The notes under the pieces: generated by a model
Databases searched by the model: none
Seen by the model: only the letters and a program-made list of their open reading frames with translations
What the model was told of the DNA's origin: nothing
Part shown: piece after piece, positions 1 to 9,500 of the stretch
Numbering within the stretch: position 1 is the stretch's first letter
Layout of the letters: every line of letters begins with the position of its first letter
Assembly: GCA_964644135.1 (NCBI GenBank)
Contig: CAZXWD010000031.1
Location: 1-28,270 of the forward strand
Origin: CAZMOK01 sp964644135
GTDB lineage: Bacteria; Bacteroidota; Bacteroidia; Bacteroidales; JAGOPY01
Reading direction: 5' to 3'
DNA length: 28,270 bases
Position numbers and translations under genes: made by a program

Positions 1-573
1 ATGGTAGAGACCTCCGGGGCGCTGAAAACCCTTGCAGTAAGCCTCATGCATATTGCCAATAATATCCGGTTGCTTGCCTCAGGGCCCAGGTGCGGGATCT
101 CGGAGATCATTCTTCCGGCAAACGAACCGGGTTCGTCCATTATGCCCGGAAAGGTCAATCCCACCCAGGCCGAAGCCATCACAATGGTTTGTGCACAGGT
201 GATCGGAAACGATACCGCCATCAGTGTCAGTGGTACCCATGGCCATTTCCAGTTGAATGTCTTCAAGCCGGTCATGATCCATAACCTGCTGCAATCGGCA
301 AGGTTGCTTGGCGACTCCTGCGTATCTTTCAACGACAACTGCGTTGAAGGTATCGAGCCGAACAGGGAGAACATCAAAAAGAACCTGGAAAACTCCCTCA
401 TGCTGGTCACTGCCCTCAACACTCATATTGGTTACGATAACGCAGCCAAAATAGCCAAGAAGGCACATAGTGAAGGCAAGACACTGAAAGAAGCAGCGCT
501 GGAACTACAACTTCTTACCGAAGAAGAATTTGATGAGTGGGTTGATCCGTCAAAGATGCTGGGCAAGCGCTAG
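1..573 (+). CDS. fumC: Fumarate hydratase class II, C-terminal part (5' cut by window edge)
   Basis: This is the last 190 residues of class II fumarase, the cytoplasmic TCA-cycle enzyme that interconverts fumarate and malate. The family signature GSSIMPGKVNP is at residues 45-55, followed by NVFKPVMIHN and the conserved IEPNRE and LVTALNTHIGYD blocks. The C-terminus ends in a short MLGKR tail like that of E. coli FumC. Full-length members have about 460 residues, so more than half lies upstream of the window and the methionine at base 1 is internal. The stop codon TAG overlaps the stop of the convergent glycosyltransferase gene in a CTAG shared by both strands. The related aspartase family is less likely because the alignment to FumC is close throughout. 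Confidence 0.95.
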   Translation: MVETSGALKTLAVSLMHIANNIRLLASGPRCGISEIILPANEPGSSIMPGKVNPTQAEAITMVCAQVIGNDTAISVSGTHGHFQLNVFKPVMIHNLLQSARLLGDSCVSFNDNCVEGIEPNRENIKKNLENSLMLVTALNTHIGYDNAAKIAKKAHSEGKTLKEAALELQLLTEEEFDEWVDPSKMLGKR

Positions 574-2135
574 AAGCTGCTTTCAGGGACCTTCTTCAGA
601 AAATACATACGGTAAACAAAGGCATTCTCCACATGCCTGCCACCCCGGTGTATCCTGATGGTATCCGAAGGCTCCATCACATGGAAATACTCAATGAATT
701 TCGAAACATCCTGGTAATCACGGCTTGTGGTGATAAACCAGGCATTCATGCCCTTTTCGAAACCTCCCCGGTAACGGTTTATCCAGGTGTATTTATGCAA
801 CCTGTCGAGCGGGCCGATGCATAATACTTCAGTACCTGCCGGACCGGCAACATAATAGTCGAGGTTGGCAGCCGGAAACCATCGGTAGGAAAGCACTACA
901 TCATCCCTGCTCATCCAGTATTCATTGATATCCCTTTCCCTGATCTCTTTGAACTCCTCCCCTATCTGCTCCCAGCCATACATATCGAGGGATACATCGT
1001 TTTTACCTAATTCACGCGGAACCTCACTATGATCGTAGAACAACCACCCCCCTTTTATCTGAGCGACCCCCAGGATCAATATTATTAACAGAAGCGACAG
1101 TGCCGAGAGAACAGGCAAGGGGATTAGTTTCTTCATACCTGGCCTCATCTGCTTATCAGAAAGCCATGCAGCGGCAAGAAAGATCAACATCGTATAGGCC
1201 GGTCCTGTCCAGTGAGGCAGGGTTTGCCTGAAAAGAGAGAACACGATAAAAAGAAATATGAGGGGCAGTGCCGTGAGTAAAAGAAAACGGCCTGTTGATC
1301 GTGAAAAGAAAACCTTCTTTCTTAAGAATGCAATCACACCGCCTGCAATGAGGACATAATTGACCGGGTTATTATAAAGGAACTGTCCTGAAATCTCTGT
1401 TATGAGAGTGTTGAAATTCACACCAGAGTCAAAAAAGCCAACCCTGCCGCTGTGGAAGGTAAAACTGATAAAGCCGGTATTGATGTTCCATATCAGCACA
1501 GGGAGGAAAAAAATACCGGAAAGCAGAATGGAAAGGTAAAGAAAAGGCGACCTTAGCCATTTCCGGTCGTACAGTAAAATGTAAAGGATTGCACCAATCC
1601 AGAGGAACACAGAGGTGTATTTTGACAACATTGCCAGCCCTATGCCCATGCCTGCCAGGACAAGCTGCCAGTTCCTGACTTTCATGGAACCTGATCCGGT
1701 GAATACTTCTATCAGGAAATAGGTACTGATCAGCCAGTATAAAAGTTGTGGCGTATCGGGCAGAATAAATGTCCCCGAGATCACGAATGTATAGATCGAT
1801 GAGGTGTAGAGCAATGCCGCGATCCACCCGGTGCGCTCATTCTTTATCGATCTTCCTATGAGGAAAACCAGCAACGTATTGAGCGAACCGATAAGAACAG
1901 GCCCCAGCCGGATAAAAAATTCTGAATCGAGAAGCAGGTTGAGGGTGAAAAGCTGGATCACCCATCCTACCATTGGCGGGTGATCGAAGTGGCTGAGAGC
2001 AGGATAAAGTGCATATGTCCAATAATATACCTCATCGTTGCCAAGCTCGAGGAAAGCTGCCAGGAAACCCCGGATGAGGGTCGAAATGATGATCAGCCAC
2101 CACAGGTACCTGGTATAGGGGGATGCTCTTTTCAT
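570..2135 (-). CDS. Glycosyltransferase family 39 (ArnT/PMT-like) membrane protein
   Basis: A 521-residue polytopic membrane protein. After a first membrane segment (about 12-30), the first extracytoplasmic loop carries D34-E35 in a GNDEVYYW context and D51-H52-P-P-M, the acidic and His/Pro pattern of GT39/GT83 enzymes that move a sugar from a polyprenyl phosphate to lipid or protein. About ten hydrophobic segments follow to roughly residue 360, then a soluble periplasmic tail of about 150 residues. Its ATG overlaps the stop of the upstream PHP-like gene (ATGA), so the two are almost certainly co-transcribed and translationally coupled. The acceptor and sugar cannot be read from the sequence. 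The 3' end overlaps fumC by four bases. Confidence 0.88.
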   Translation of the reverse strand: MKRASPYTRYLWWLIIISTLIRGFLAAFLELGNDEVYYWTYALYPALSHFDHPPMVGWVIQLFTLNLLLDSEFFIRLGPVLIGSLNTLLVFLIGRSIKNERTGWIAALLYTSSIYTFVISGTFILPDTPQLLYWLISTYFLIEVFTGSGSMKVRNWQLVLAGMGIGLAMLSKYTSVFLWIGAILYILLYDRKWLRSPFLYLSILLSGIFFLPVLIWNINTGFISFTFHSGRVGFFDSGVNFNTLITEISGQFLYNNPVNYVLIAGGVIAFLRKKVFFSRSTGRFLLLTALPLIFLFIVFSLFRQTLPHWTGPAYTMLIFLAAAWLSDKQMRPGMKKLIPLPVLSALSLLLIILILGVAQIKGGWLFYDHSEVPRELGKNDVSLDMYGWEQIGEEFKEIRERDINEYWMSRDDVVLSYRWFPAANLDYYVAGPAGTEVLCIGPLDRLHKYTWINRYRGGFEKGMNAWFITTSRDYQDVSKFIEYFHVMEPSDTIRIHRGGRHVENAFVYRMYFLKKVPESSF

Positions 2136-3358
2136 TTGTTCCTTTTTCTTCTCCTTCTTCTTATTATCAGGTAAACGATCACCAGCACAACTGACCAGCT
2201 GATGATCCAGAACGTCAACGACCTGGCCAGGTTTACCTCCGCCTTTTCCATAATTCCCGGAGTGGTACCGTCGTACCTGACAACGGGATTAAGATAGAAA
2301 ATGTTCTTATCGGGGAAAGTTATCTCAGTCCTGATGTATGTATCGTTTTCATGTATTTTGTATTGTGCCCCGGTTCCTCCTTTCGCTGTTTTCATGATCT
2401 TTCCGCCCTGCCCTATGAACCGGAATTCCAGTGCCTCCTTGTTGCATTCAACGCTGAGTGTGTCGCCGGTTACCTTCACCGACCGGATTCTGGCAATTTC
2501 GGGCACCTTGCTTACCTTTTCGTCCCATGTTTCCTGTGCCGTCCTGAAAATATCTGCTGCATAATGTATCCCCTTCCTCATGGAAGAGAGAATCTCGTCC
2601 TTTTCCAGTTTTTCGGCGTGAACGTAAGTGCAACGGTGGCCCACCTCCAGTTGCTGGGTAAGGTCGTGTGCATCGTCGTTGCCAAGAACAGTGGCATACC
2701 TGCCTGCCGAGAGCGCTGCATCCCAGTGCTCAGGGGAAAAGCGCATGTAGTTCAGGACTTCAATGCCATCATAATTGGTGAGGTAAAGAAAATCTTCAGG
2801 ATCCCAGCCGTACCTCAGCCTGGGATGTGCAATGTACACCATTTCGTTCTTTTTCTGCAGCAGGTCTATTATATGCTGTTTATGGTGAAGAGTCTGGAAC
2901 AGGGGATAATCACGCCAGCTCACTCCTGAAGCGCCTATCACTACCTGGTGTTGTTTCCTGATGCCGTAGCCGTGCTCGTAGACCGGGATGTATTCGGGCT
3001 TGTCCTTGCCGTATTCATTGATCCTCATATAATCTGAGGTGGCGATTATCTCATAGCCCAGCCTCCTGTAAACGCTGTCGATGGCTTCGTTGGTATTGTT
3101 CCGGCCACCGGTGATGCCCCACCACGCATAGGATTGTATCTGGAAATTGGCCCTGCGCCAATTGAAGGAATCCACCTGTTGGTAAGGATTATATATCAAT
3201 TCACCGGAAAAGGGTTCCGGTTCGGGGAAATCATAGATAGGGCAGGTGAGGTAATTAAATGCCACGTAAGAGGCAGCGAGTATTACCAGCAACAGGACAA
3301 AGCGGATTACCAATCTTATGATCCTCTTGAATACCAATACAGGTAGTTTTTTATTCAA
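2132..3358 (-). CDS. Membrane-anchored PHP-domain-like protein with degenerate metal site
   Basis: 408 residues starting at a TTG codon; no usable ATG occurs before residue 112, and the TTG start keeps an N-terminal membrane anchor (about 10-37). A second membrane helix lies at about 380-398, followed by a strongly basic tail, so the domain between them should sit outside the cytoplasm. That middle part has the order of PHP phosphoesterases, but the usual HxH is Q73-x-Q75 and the usual TDH is S-D109-Y110. Later elements survive: I-A-H178-P and G-N-D-D219-A-H221. Metal catalysis is therefore doubtful and a binding or regulatory role is possible. It lies 50 nt downstream of nrdJ and overlaps the GT39 gene, suggesting an envelope-sugar task with the latter. 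Function is not established. Confidence 0.72.
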   Translation of the reverse strand: MNKKLPVLVFKRIIRLVIRFVLLLVILAASYVAFNYLTCPIYDFPEPEPFSGELIYNPYQQVDSFNWRRANFQIQSYAWWGITGGRNNTNEAIDSVYRRLGYEIIATSDYMRINEYGKDKPEYIPVYEHGYGIRKQHQVVIGASGVSWRDYPLFQTLHHKQHIIDLLQKKNEMVYIAHPRLRYGWDPEDFLYLTNYDGIEVLNYMRFSPEHWDAALSAGRYATVLGNDDAHDLTQQLEVGHRCTYVHAEKLEKDEILSSMRKGIHYAADIFRTAQETWDEKVSKVPEIARIRSVKVTGDTLSVECNKEALEFRFIGQGGKIMKTAKGGTGAQYKIHENDTYIRTEITFPDKNIFYLNPVVRYDGTTPGIMEKAEVNLARSLTFWIISWSVVLVIVYLIIRRRRRKRNK

Positions 3359-3408
3359 GTTGTAAAATTAGGCAATAATGTTAGAAGTGGCTTGCTGCTG
3401 AAGTCTGA

Positions 3409-6135
3409 TCAACTGCATTTGGAATGGCCGCAGGCGGTACAGGTTTCACAGCCCTCTTTGTATTCAAGCGATCCTGCTGACCCGCAGTTCTCGCATTTCT
3501 CCTTGGCTATCTTCGTTCCGTCGGGGATGTATTTTTTCAGGGCCCTGACCACGCCGTTCTTCCAGGTGTTGATCGCTTCGGTCTCGAGCTGAAGGTTTTC
3601 AACCAGGTGCACTACAAAGGGCAGTGGCATGCCATGGCGGAGAATGCCCGAGATCAGCTTGGCATAGTTCCAGTATTCGGTGTTGAACTGCCTCGACAGT
3701 CCTTCCATTGTGATCTTGTAGCCGTCAGGGTCGGTAAACTGGAAGTCGTACCTCGACTGGCCTTCCTCGTCCCGGTTCTTTATGATATTTCCATTCTTCA
3801 CGTAATCGGGCAGGAAGAACCCCTGACCGTGACCTGTGAATATCTCGTAAGGCCTTCCGTCGAGCAGGCCTACTACGGCAACCCATTTTTCATCGTCGTT
3901 CTGGAATTTCAGCACATCACCTTCAAGCACATGGGGCCTTTTAGGGGCTGTGGTTTCTGTAAAGGCATTTTCTTTTTCCTTCTTTTTATCCTTGCCCAGC
4001 AATACGCCCGACCTGGATCCGTCCCTGTAGATCGTCATGCCCTTGCAACCACTCTCCCATGCCGTCGTATAGATCTCGCTGACCAGATCCTCGGTAATAT
4101 CCTTTGGTACATTCACGGTGACGCTGATGCTATGGTCAACCCATTTCTGGATTGAGCCCTGCATCTTCACCTTCGAAACCCAGTCGATGTCGTTGGAAGT
4201 GGCTTTATAATAAGGTGACTGCTCTATCAGCTTATCGAGTTCATCATCTTCAAAGGTCTTCACCTCCACAGGATCGAGCCCTTTTGTTTTCAGCCATTTT
4301 TCGAAACCGGGGTGGAACACGTTATATTCCTCCCACGAGTCGCCCACTTCATCAATAAAGGTCACATTAACATCCTTATCGTTTGGATTGACCTTCCTTC
4401 TTCTTTTATAGCTGACCATGAACACCGGCTCGATGCCTGATGTTGTCTGCGTGCAGATGCTGACACTTCCCGTTGGTGCGATAGTGAGCATGGCGATGTT
4501 CCTGCGGCCGTTCTTTTCCATCTTTTCGTATACGTGGGGAACAGCTTCCTTAAGACGGAGGATGAAGGGGTTGTCTTTTTCCTTTTCAGTGTCATAAATG
4601 GGGAATGCCCCTCTTTCTCCGGCAAGGTTGGCAGAGGAGTTATACACCTCTACTGCCAGCAGTTTATGCACTTCGGTCGAGAATTCAATAGCTTCTTCGG
4701 AGCCGTATTGCATACCGAGTGCGGCCAGCATATCTCCTTCGGCGGTGATCCCGATGCCTGTGCGGCGGCCCTGTATGCATTTTTCCCTGATATTCAGCCA
4801 GAGGTCTTTCTCTATCTTTTTTACTTCTTCTGCTTCAGGGTCGGTGACAATTTTTTCGAGGATACCGTCGATCTTTTCGAGCTCAAGGTCAATAATATCG
4901 TCCATAATACGCTGAGCATAATGTGCATGCTGCACGAAAAGGTCGGCATCGAACATTGCCTCTTCTGTAAAAGGATTTTTCACATATGAGAGCAGGTTGA
5001 TGGCAAGCAGCCGGCAACTGTCGTAGGGGCAGAGGGGTATCTCACCGCAGGGGTTTGTGGAAACAGTGGTAAACCCGTGTTCGGCGTACCTGTCGGGGAT
5101 TGCTTCCCTGCTGACAGTATCCCAGAATAGCACACCGGGTTCTGCTGATCTCCATGCGTTATGGATGATCTTTTCCCAGAGCTGCCTCGCATCCACTTCA
5201 CGGGTAAAGGTGGGGTTTTCAGAATCGATAGGGTACTGCTGGATATAAGGTTTGTTTTCCTTGACTGCCTGCATGAATTCATCATCGATCTTTACTGAAA
5301 CATTTGCTCCGGTAACTTTACCCTGTTCGAGCTTGGCGTCGATGAAGTTTTCTGCATCAGGGTGCCTGACGGAAATGGTAAGCATAAGAGCGCCGCGCCT
5401 TCCGTCCTGTGCAACCTCGCGTGTTGAGTTGGAATATCTTTCCATGAAGGGAACAATCCCTGTTGAAGTGAGTGCGCTGTTCTTTACGGGGCTGCCGGTA
5501 GGGCGGATGTGTGACAGGTCATGGCCAACCCCCCCCCTTCTTTTCATGAGTTGCACCTGTTCCTGGTCAATCTTCAGGATCCCGCCATAAGAATCGGAGT
5601 TGCCCTTGTTGCCTATCACGAAGCAATTCGATAAGGAAGAGATCTGGAAATCGTTACCGATACCTGCCATCGGACCGCCCTGGGGAACAATATACCTGAA
5701 GTCCTTGAGTAAATGATAGATCTTTTCTTCATCAACAGGGTCAGGGTACTTTTTCTCAATCCTTGCGATTTCCGCAGCAAGGCGACGGTGCATATCATCG
5801 GGGGTAAGTTCGAAAAGCTCCCCTTTGCTGTTCTTGAGTGCATACTTATTGACCCAAACGTTTGCCGCAAGGGAATCTCCGTCGAAGTATTCTGTTGCTT
5901 TTTCGATCACAGTGCTGTAAGGATATGGCCCGCTTTTCTTCGACTGCAGATCATTTTTCGCTGCTTCTCCGTTCCCTCCTGACATCTTAACAACCCTGAC
6001 AGCGGGCATTTTATCTTTTAATTCTGCCTGATCGTCAGATCTCTTTTTCACCATCTTATCGTAAAATTTCTTTTCTTCTGCGGGATGGTTTTTGGTTTCC
6101 TGATTCTCGATCTGCGCGAAGAGGTTGTTTTCCAT
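3409..6135 (-). CDS. nrdJ: Adenosylcobalamin-dependent (class II) ribonucleotide reductase
   Basis: 908 residues; reduces ribonucleotides to deoxyribonucleotides using a B12-derived radical, independent of oxygen. The catalytic N361-x-C363-x-E365 motif is present, with the redox cysteine pair C171 (SNCFVIGN) and C374 (YDSCRL); the 11-residue spacing from C363 to C374 fits class II enzymes. The APTGSVS and SGIEPVF block and the GCKGMTIYRDGSRSG block follow. The C-terminus has a zinc-ribbon-like tail with cysteines in CENCG, GCETC, TACGHSKC, normal for the long bacterial NrdJ type and probably involved in re-reducing the active site. An N-terminal extension of about 70 charged residues is poorly conserved. 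No intein is seen. The gene appears monocistronic or leads into the two genes downstream. Confidence 0.96.
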   Translation of the reverse strand: MENNLFAQIENQETKNHPAEEKKFYDKMVKKRSDDQAELKDKMPAVRVVKMSGGNGEAAKNDLQSKKSGPYPYSTVIEKATEYFDGDSLAANVWVNKYALKNSKGELFELTPDDMHRRLAAEIARIEKKYPDPVDEEKIYHLLKDFRYIVPQGGPMAGIGNDFQISSLSNCFVIGNKGNSDSYGGILKIDQEQVQLMKRRGGVGHDLSHIRPTGSPVKNSALTSTGIVPFMERYSNSTREVAQDGRRGALMLTISVRHPDAENFIDAKLEQGKVTGANVSVKIDDEFMQAVKENKPYIQQYPIDSENPTFTREVDARQLWEKIIHNAWRSAEPGVLFWDTVSREAIPDRYAEHGFTTVSTNPCGEIPLCPYDSCRLLAINLLSYVKNPFTEEAMFDADLFVQHAHYAQRIMDDIIDLELEKIDGILEKIVTDPEAEEVKKIEKDLWLNIREKCIQGRRTGIGITAEGDMLAALGMQYGSEEAIEFSTEVHKLLAVEVYNSSANLAGERGAFPIYDTEKEKDNPFILRLKEAVPHVYEKMEKNGRRNIAMLTIAPTGSVSICTQTTSGIEPVFMVSYKRRRKVNPNDKDVNVTFIDEVGDSWEEYNVFHPGFEKWLKTKGLDPVEVKTFEDDELDKLIEQSPYYKATSNDIDWVSKVKMQGSIQKWVDHSISVTVNVPKDITEDLVSEIYTTAWESGCKGMTIYRDGSRSGVLLGKDKKKEKENAFTETTAPKRPHVLEGDVLKFQNDDEKWVAVVGLLDGRPYEIFTGHGQGFFLPDYVKNGNIIKNRDEEGQSRYDFQFTDPDGYKITMEGLSRQFNTEYWNYAKLISGILRHGMPLPFVVHLVENLQLETEAINTWKNGVVRALKKYIPDGTKIAKEKCENCGSAGSLEYKEGCETCTACGHSKCS

Positions 6136-6505
6136 AGTTTTACAGCAATTTTATACAGTTTATATATTAGAAGATGCGGAAGCCCGTTCTTTATCCAACC
6201 TGGTCAAAAGATTTTCACGGGGGGAAATAATCCGAATGCTAAATTACAATTTCAAAGGCGCTCAAGTGAATTTAGTTTTTAACATTTAAGCAGTTGAAAA
6301 ATTTTATCTTATTGATTTACTTGCTATTAAAATCAATGATCGTCATTTTTCAACAATCCTTGAAAAAAAAATACCTCAAATTGAAGCTATTGCCAAGAAT
6401 GGCAAAGCCTTTGAAATAACAGTAGAAACAGGTATTTCCCTGTAATGTTCAACCAGGTGCCCATAGTTTTATGAACAACTTTTTTTTAACAATTATTGCA
6501 ATATA
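6136..6505. other. Intergenic region upstream of nrdJ
   Basis: 370 bases without a conventional gene. I looked on the minus strand for a cobalamin riboswitch, because the downstream enzyme uses B12, and found neither the B12 box nor the expected helices. No clear NrdR box pair was found either. A start-less plus-strand frame near the middle is listed separately. The part near 6470-6500 is A/T-rich and may contain the end of the minus-strand outer-membrane gene transcript, but no convincing terminator hairpin is visible. Confidence 0.6.
6290..6445 (+). pseudogene. Open frame without start codon, protein-like tail
   Basis: A 51-codon open frame between two stops reads like natural protein at its end (KIPQIEAIAKNGKAFEITV), but it has no in-frame ATG, GTG or TTG. 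It could be the remnant of a small gene, or chance. It includes a run of nine A at 6362-6370, where a length change could have shifted the frame. I do not recognise the family. Low confidence. Confidence 0.2.
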
Positions 6506-9500
6506 TCAGAAATCGAGGCTGAGTGAAATGTAAAAAACGGGCTTCTTGATCTGACGGTCTTCGACCCCCCATGCGATATCACCCCTCAGGAAATAGCCGA
6601 AGACCCTTGTCCGCAGGCCTCCTCCAAATCCTCCTATGAGTGGTTCCTTTTGTTCCCTTACAATGATATACAGCGCCCCGTCGCGAATTATGGTTGTATA
6701 AAGTGAATTTTCATCTGAATAGGGGTCACGTCCCGACCAGGCCGTACCGACATCGCCAAAAGCAATAACCTGGAAACTGTTAAGAAAATCAGATTTAATT
6801 GGGCGGTTCATGAAATACCTGAAAACCGGAAAGCGCAGTTCTGAATTGATCACGAAAAAGTTATTCCCGTTCCTGGCGTTCTGGTTGAACCCCCTCATGT
6901 TGGTGGCAAGGGTCTGATAGGCATAGTCCTGGTTCGGGTCGATGGAAGTGTTCTGCTCAAATTTCGGCGCGAGCCAGTTATCCACACCACCCATGTAGTA
7001 GATAAGCCTGTTCTTCCCGAAAGAGGTGCTCGCCGCAAAGCGGTTCGCCCAGATAAAGTCGCGGTGTATCCGGTAATAATGCCTGAAATCAACACCTACC
7101 ACAGTCATGTTCTTGTCGTCCTCGCCCAGTATCTGTGTGTACTCCCCAAATACCTTGAAACGCATTCCCGTGAGCAGGTTCGGACCAAGCTGCTTCGTGT
7201 TGTCATAGATAAATTCACCTTTCAGTCCACCCCAGTATTCGTCTGTATTGGGGAAAGCCAGGGCAGGCTCATTGGTTGAAAGCCAGATGCCTCTCTGGTA
7301 CCTGATGTTTGCCGTTCCCCTGACTGCAAACACCGGGCTGAAGGGGTATTTCAGTCGATAATACAACTGATAGGACCTGAACCGCTGGATAAAGGTCATA
7401 AGCCCTGTAAAATATTCACTTTCGGATGCCTGACGGACAAAAATGATCTCTTTGTCGAGACGCTTGCGCAAATTGGCATAAGTAAACAAGTACTCAATGT
7501 TGTTGAGGCTTACCGGTATCCTGAAACCTCCCACTATCCTGTGGTCTTCCAGAAGATCTGTAAGCCCCACCTTGAAAAAGCCATTGAGACCCAGGTTGTA
7601 GAAGCTCCCGGAATTACCGCTCCCGAAAGGTTGATAAAAATAATTAAGAGAGGTGAAATCGAGCTGGGTGGTCAGTTCGTTAATGTAATATTCAACCCTG
7701 TAATTCTGTCGTTTGGGAAGCTGAAAACCTTTTTTCTCAGTCCCGGCGCCGGCAGCAACTTGCTGCCCTGGCACCGAATCGGCAGGTTCTTTGCCAAGCT
7801 TGACAAAAGCCTGCCTGTCGAACCTGTAATTATTGATGTCAATCTCACCTGGCTCCCCGTCATCCAACTGAGGTGTTTGCTGATCAGGCTTACGGAAAAC
7901 ATTCCTGAAACGCTTGGTGAAATCCCTCCTTACTTTCTGCATCTTTATCTCCTCTTCGATCTCATCCAGCCTGGCTTTCTTCTGGAACTCATCCCTGTAA
8001 TCGGTGTTTGAGAGCTCTTCACCCCTTTCTTCATCTGGTACAACAAGTTCATCGGCATACAAATAATACAATCCGCTGTAAAAAAGTGATTCACTATATG
8101 TGCCGCTTTCGGGGCTTACCTCATGAAAAAGAATGTTCCTGGCATAATCGGTAATCGGATAGGTTGTGGAAAAATAACGGTAATGCACAGTTGTATCCAC
8201 ATATGCAATGGCGCTGTCGACAATGCCTGCAAACCTGTTATAAATGCCATTCCGGTCGCTCAGGAAAAGGAATTTCCCGTTCTCCCATTCCCTGGGTTGT
8301 GTTTCGTTGGAAAAGGGTGTTGAAGTTACCCTTTTTAGTATAGGCGACCTGCTTGAATAATCGTAAATAAAGAGGTCGGTTGTGATAGGCATTTCTGCCG
8401 GGTAATTTTCCGGTGCCCATTCAAGGGTATCGGAAAGCCTGTTTGAAGAGAAGATGATCTGGCTGGAGTTGTTCAGGAACCTGGGCGTAAGGTCATCATA
8501 AACATCGTTTGTAAGTTGCTGGTGCGATCCCGCGGAAATATTGTAAATATAAAGGTCTGACTGACCAAGTTGTACGGCTGAGAAGAGCAAGGTTCGGCCG
8601 TGATGGGCAAAGCTGAAATCGAGCACCTTCTCAAAATTATAGAGTATTACCGACTGATACTCTTTCTCTTCCGGTTTATAGAAATAGAGATAAACCTCCC
8701 CCTTTTTTTCCACGATGAACGACAGGGCCCTCCCGTTAGGATGCCATGCCAGCAGGGGATATGAATAATCGATCTTTTCTTCGAGCCTGAAGCCGCCCTT
8801 GAAGATGCGTTTTCTTTTACCGGTGAGCAGGTCTTTGATGTAGATCTTGTATTTGCCGTCATCATATGTTACAAAAGCCACATGCCTGCCATCGGGACTT
8901 ACAGTTGGCCTCGAATAGACCAGGTGTTTTTTGACCTTTTTCTGAAATTCATTTTCCGGCAGGTCCCTTTCAGGCTCCGATTCATATTTTTCACGGTAAT
9001 AGGTGAGCCAGTCCTCCAGCATTTTTTTATACGAAACCCCTACAACATACAGGAATCCGTTCTCTACATTATGGCTGAGCTGGGTCATGTTGATTATGGC
9101 CGCGACGGATGAACTGCCATACGTATCAGAAACATACTTCCAGAGGGAGTGCCCGGCATAGGTAGCTTCTTCCCCGGTAAGGTTATTGAACTTCTCGTAC
9201 CTTCCTGACAGTATGCCATCCCTCACCCTGTTATCGATCTCTGAATTCCATTCATCGCCAAGGTATGAAAGCAGTCCGTTGGTATACCATTCCGGAAGCC
9301 TGTACAAGGTGTTGTTCTTGATTTGTGAGCCTATGTTGCTCCCCAGCATGATCTGGTTGATCAGCACATTGGCGATGCCGCTCCTTACCTGTTTTTCAAA
9401 ATGCCTCATATCGCCGTTGAAGTAGAGGAATACCTTGGTCCCCACAATATGAGTAACCCCTCCGGTATTGTAATGATCCCCGTAGCTTAATCCAATGTTG

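Noticed and set aside
3607..4155. 182-codon plus-strand frame inside nrdJ
   Set aside because: It is antisense to a well-conserved gene, has no domain and reflects codon bias of nrdJ.
6136..6300. Cobalamin riboswitch before nrdJ
   Set aside because: No B12-box sequence or expected long helices found on the minus strand.
7541..8011. 156-codon plus-strand frame inside the outer-membrane gene
   Set aside because: Antisense shadow with no recognisable motif.
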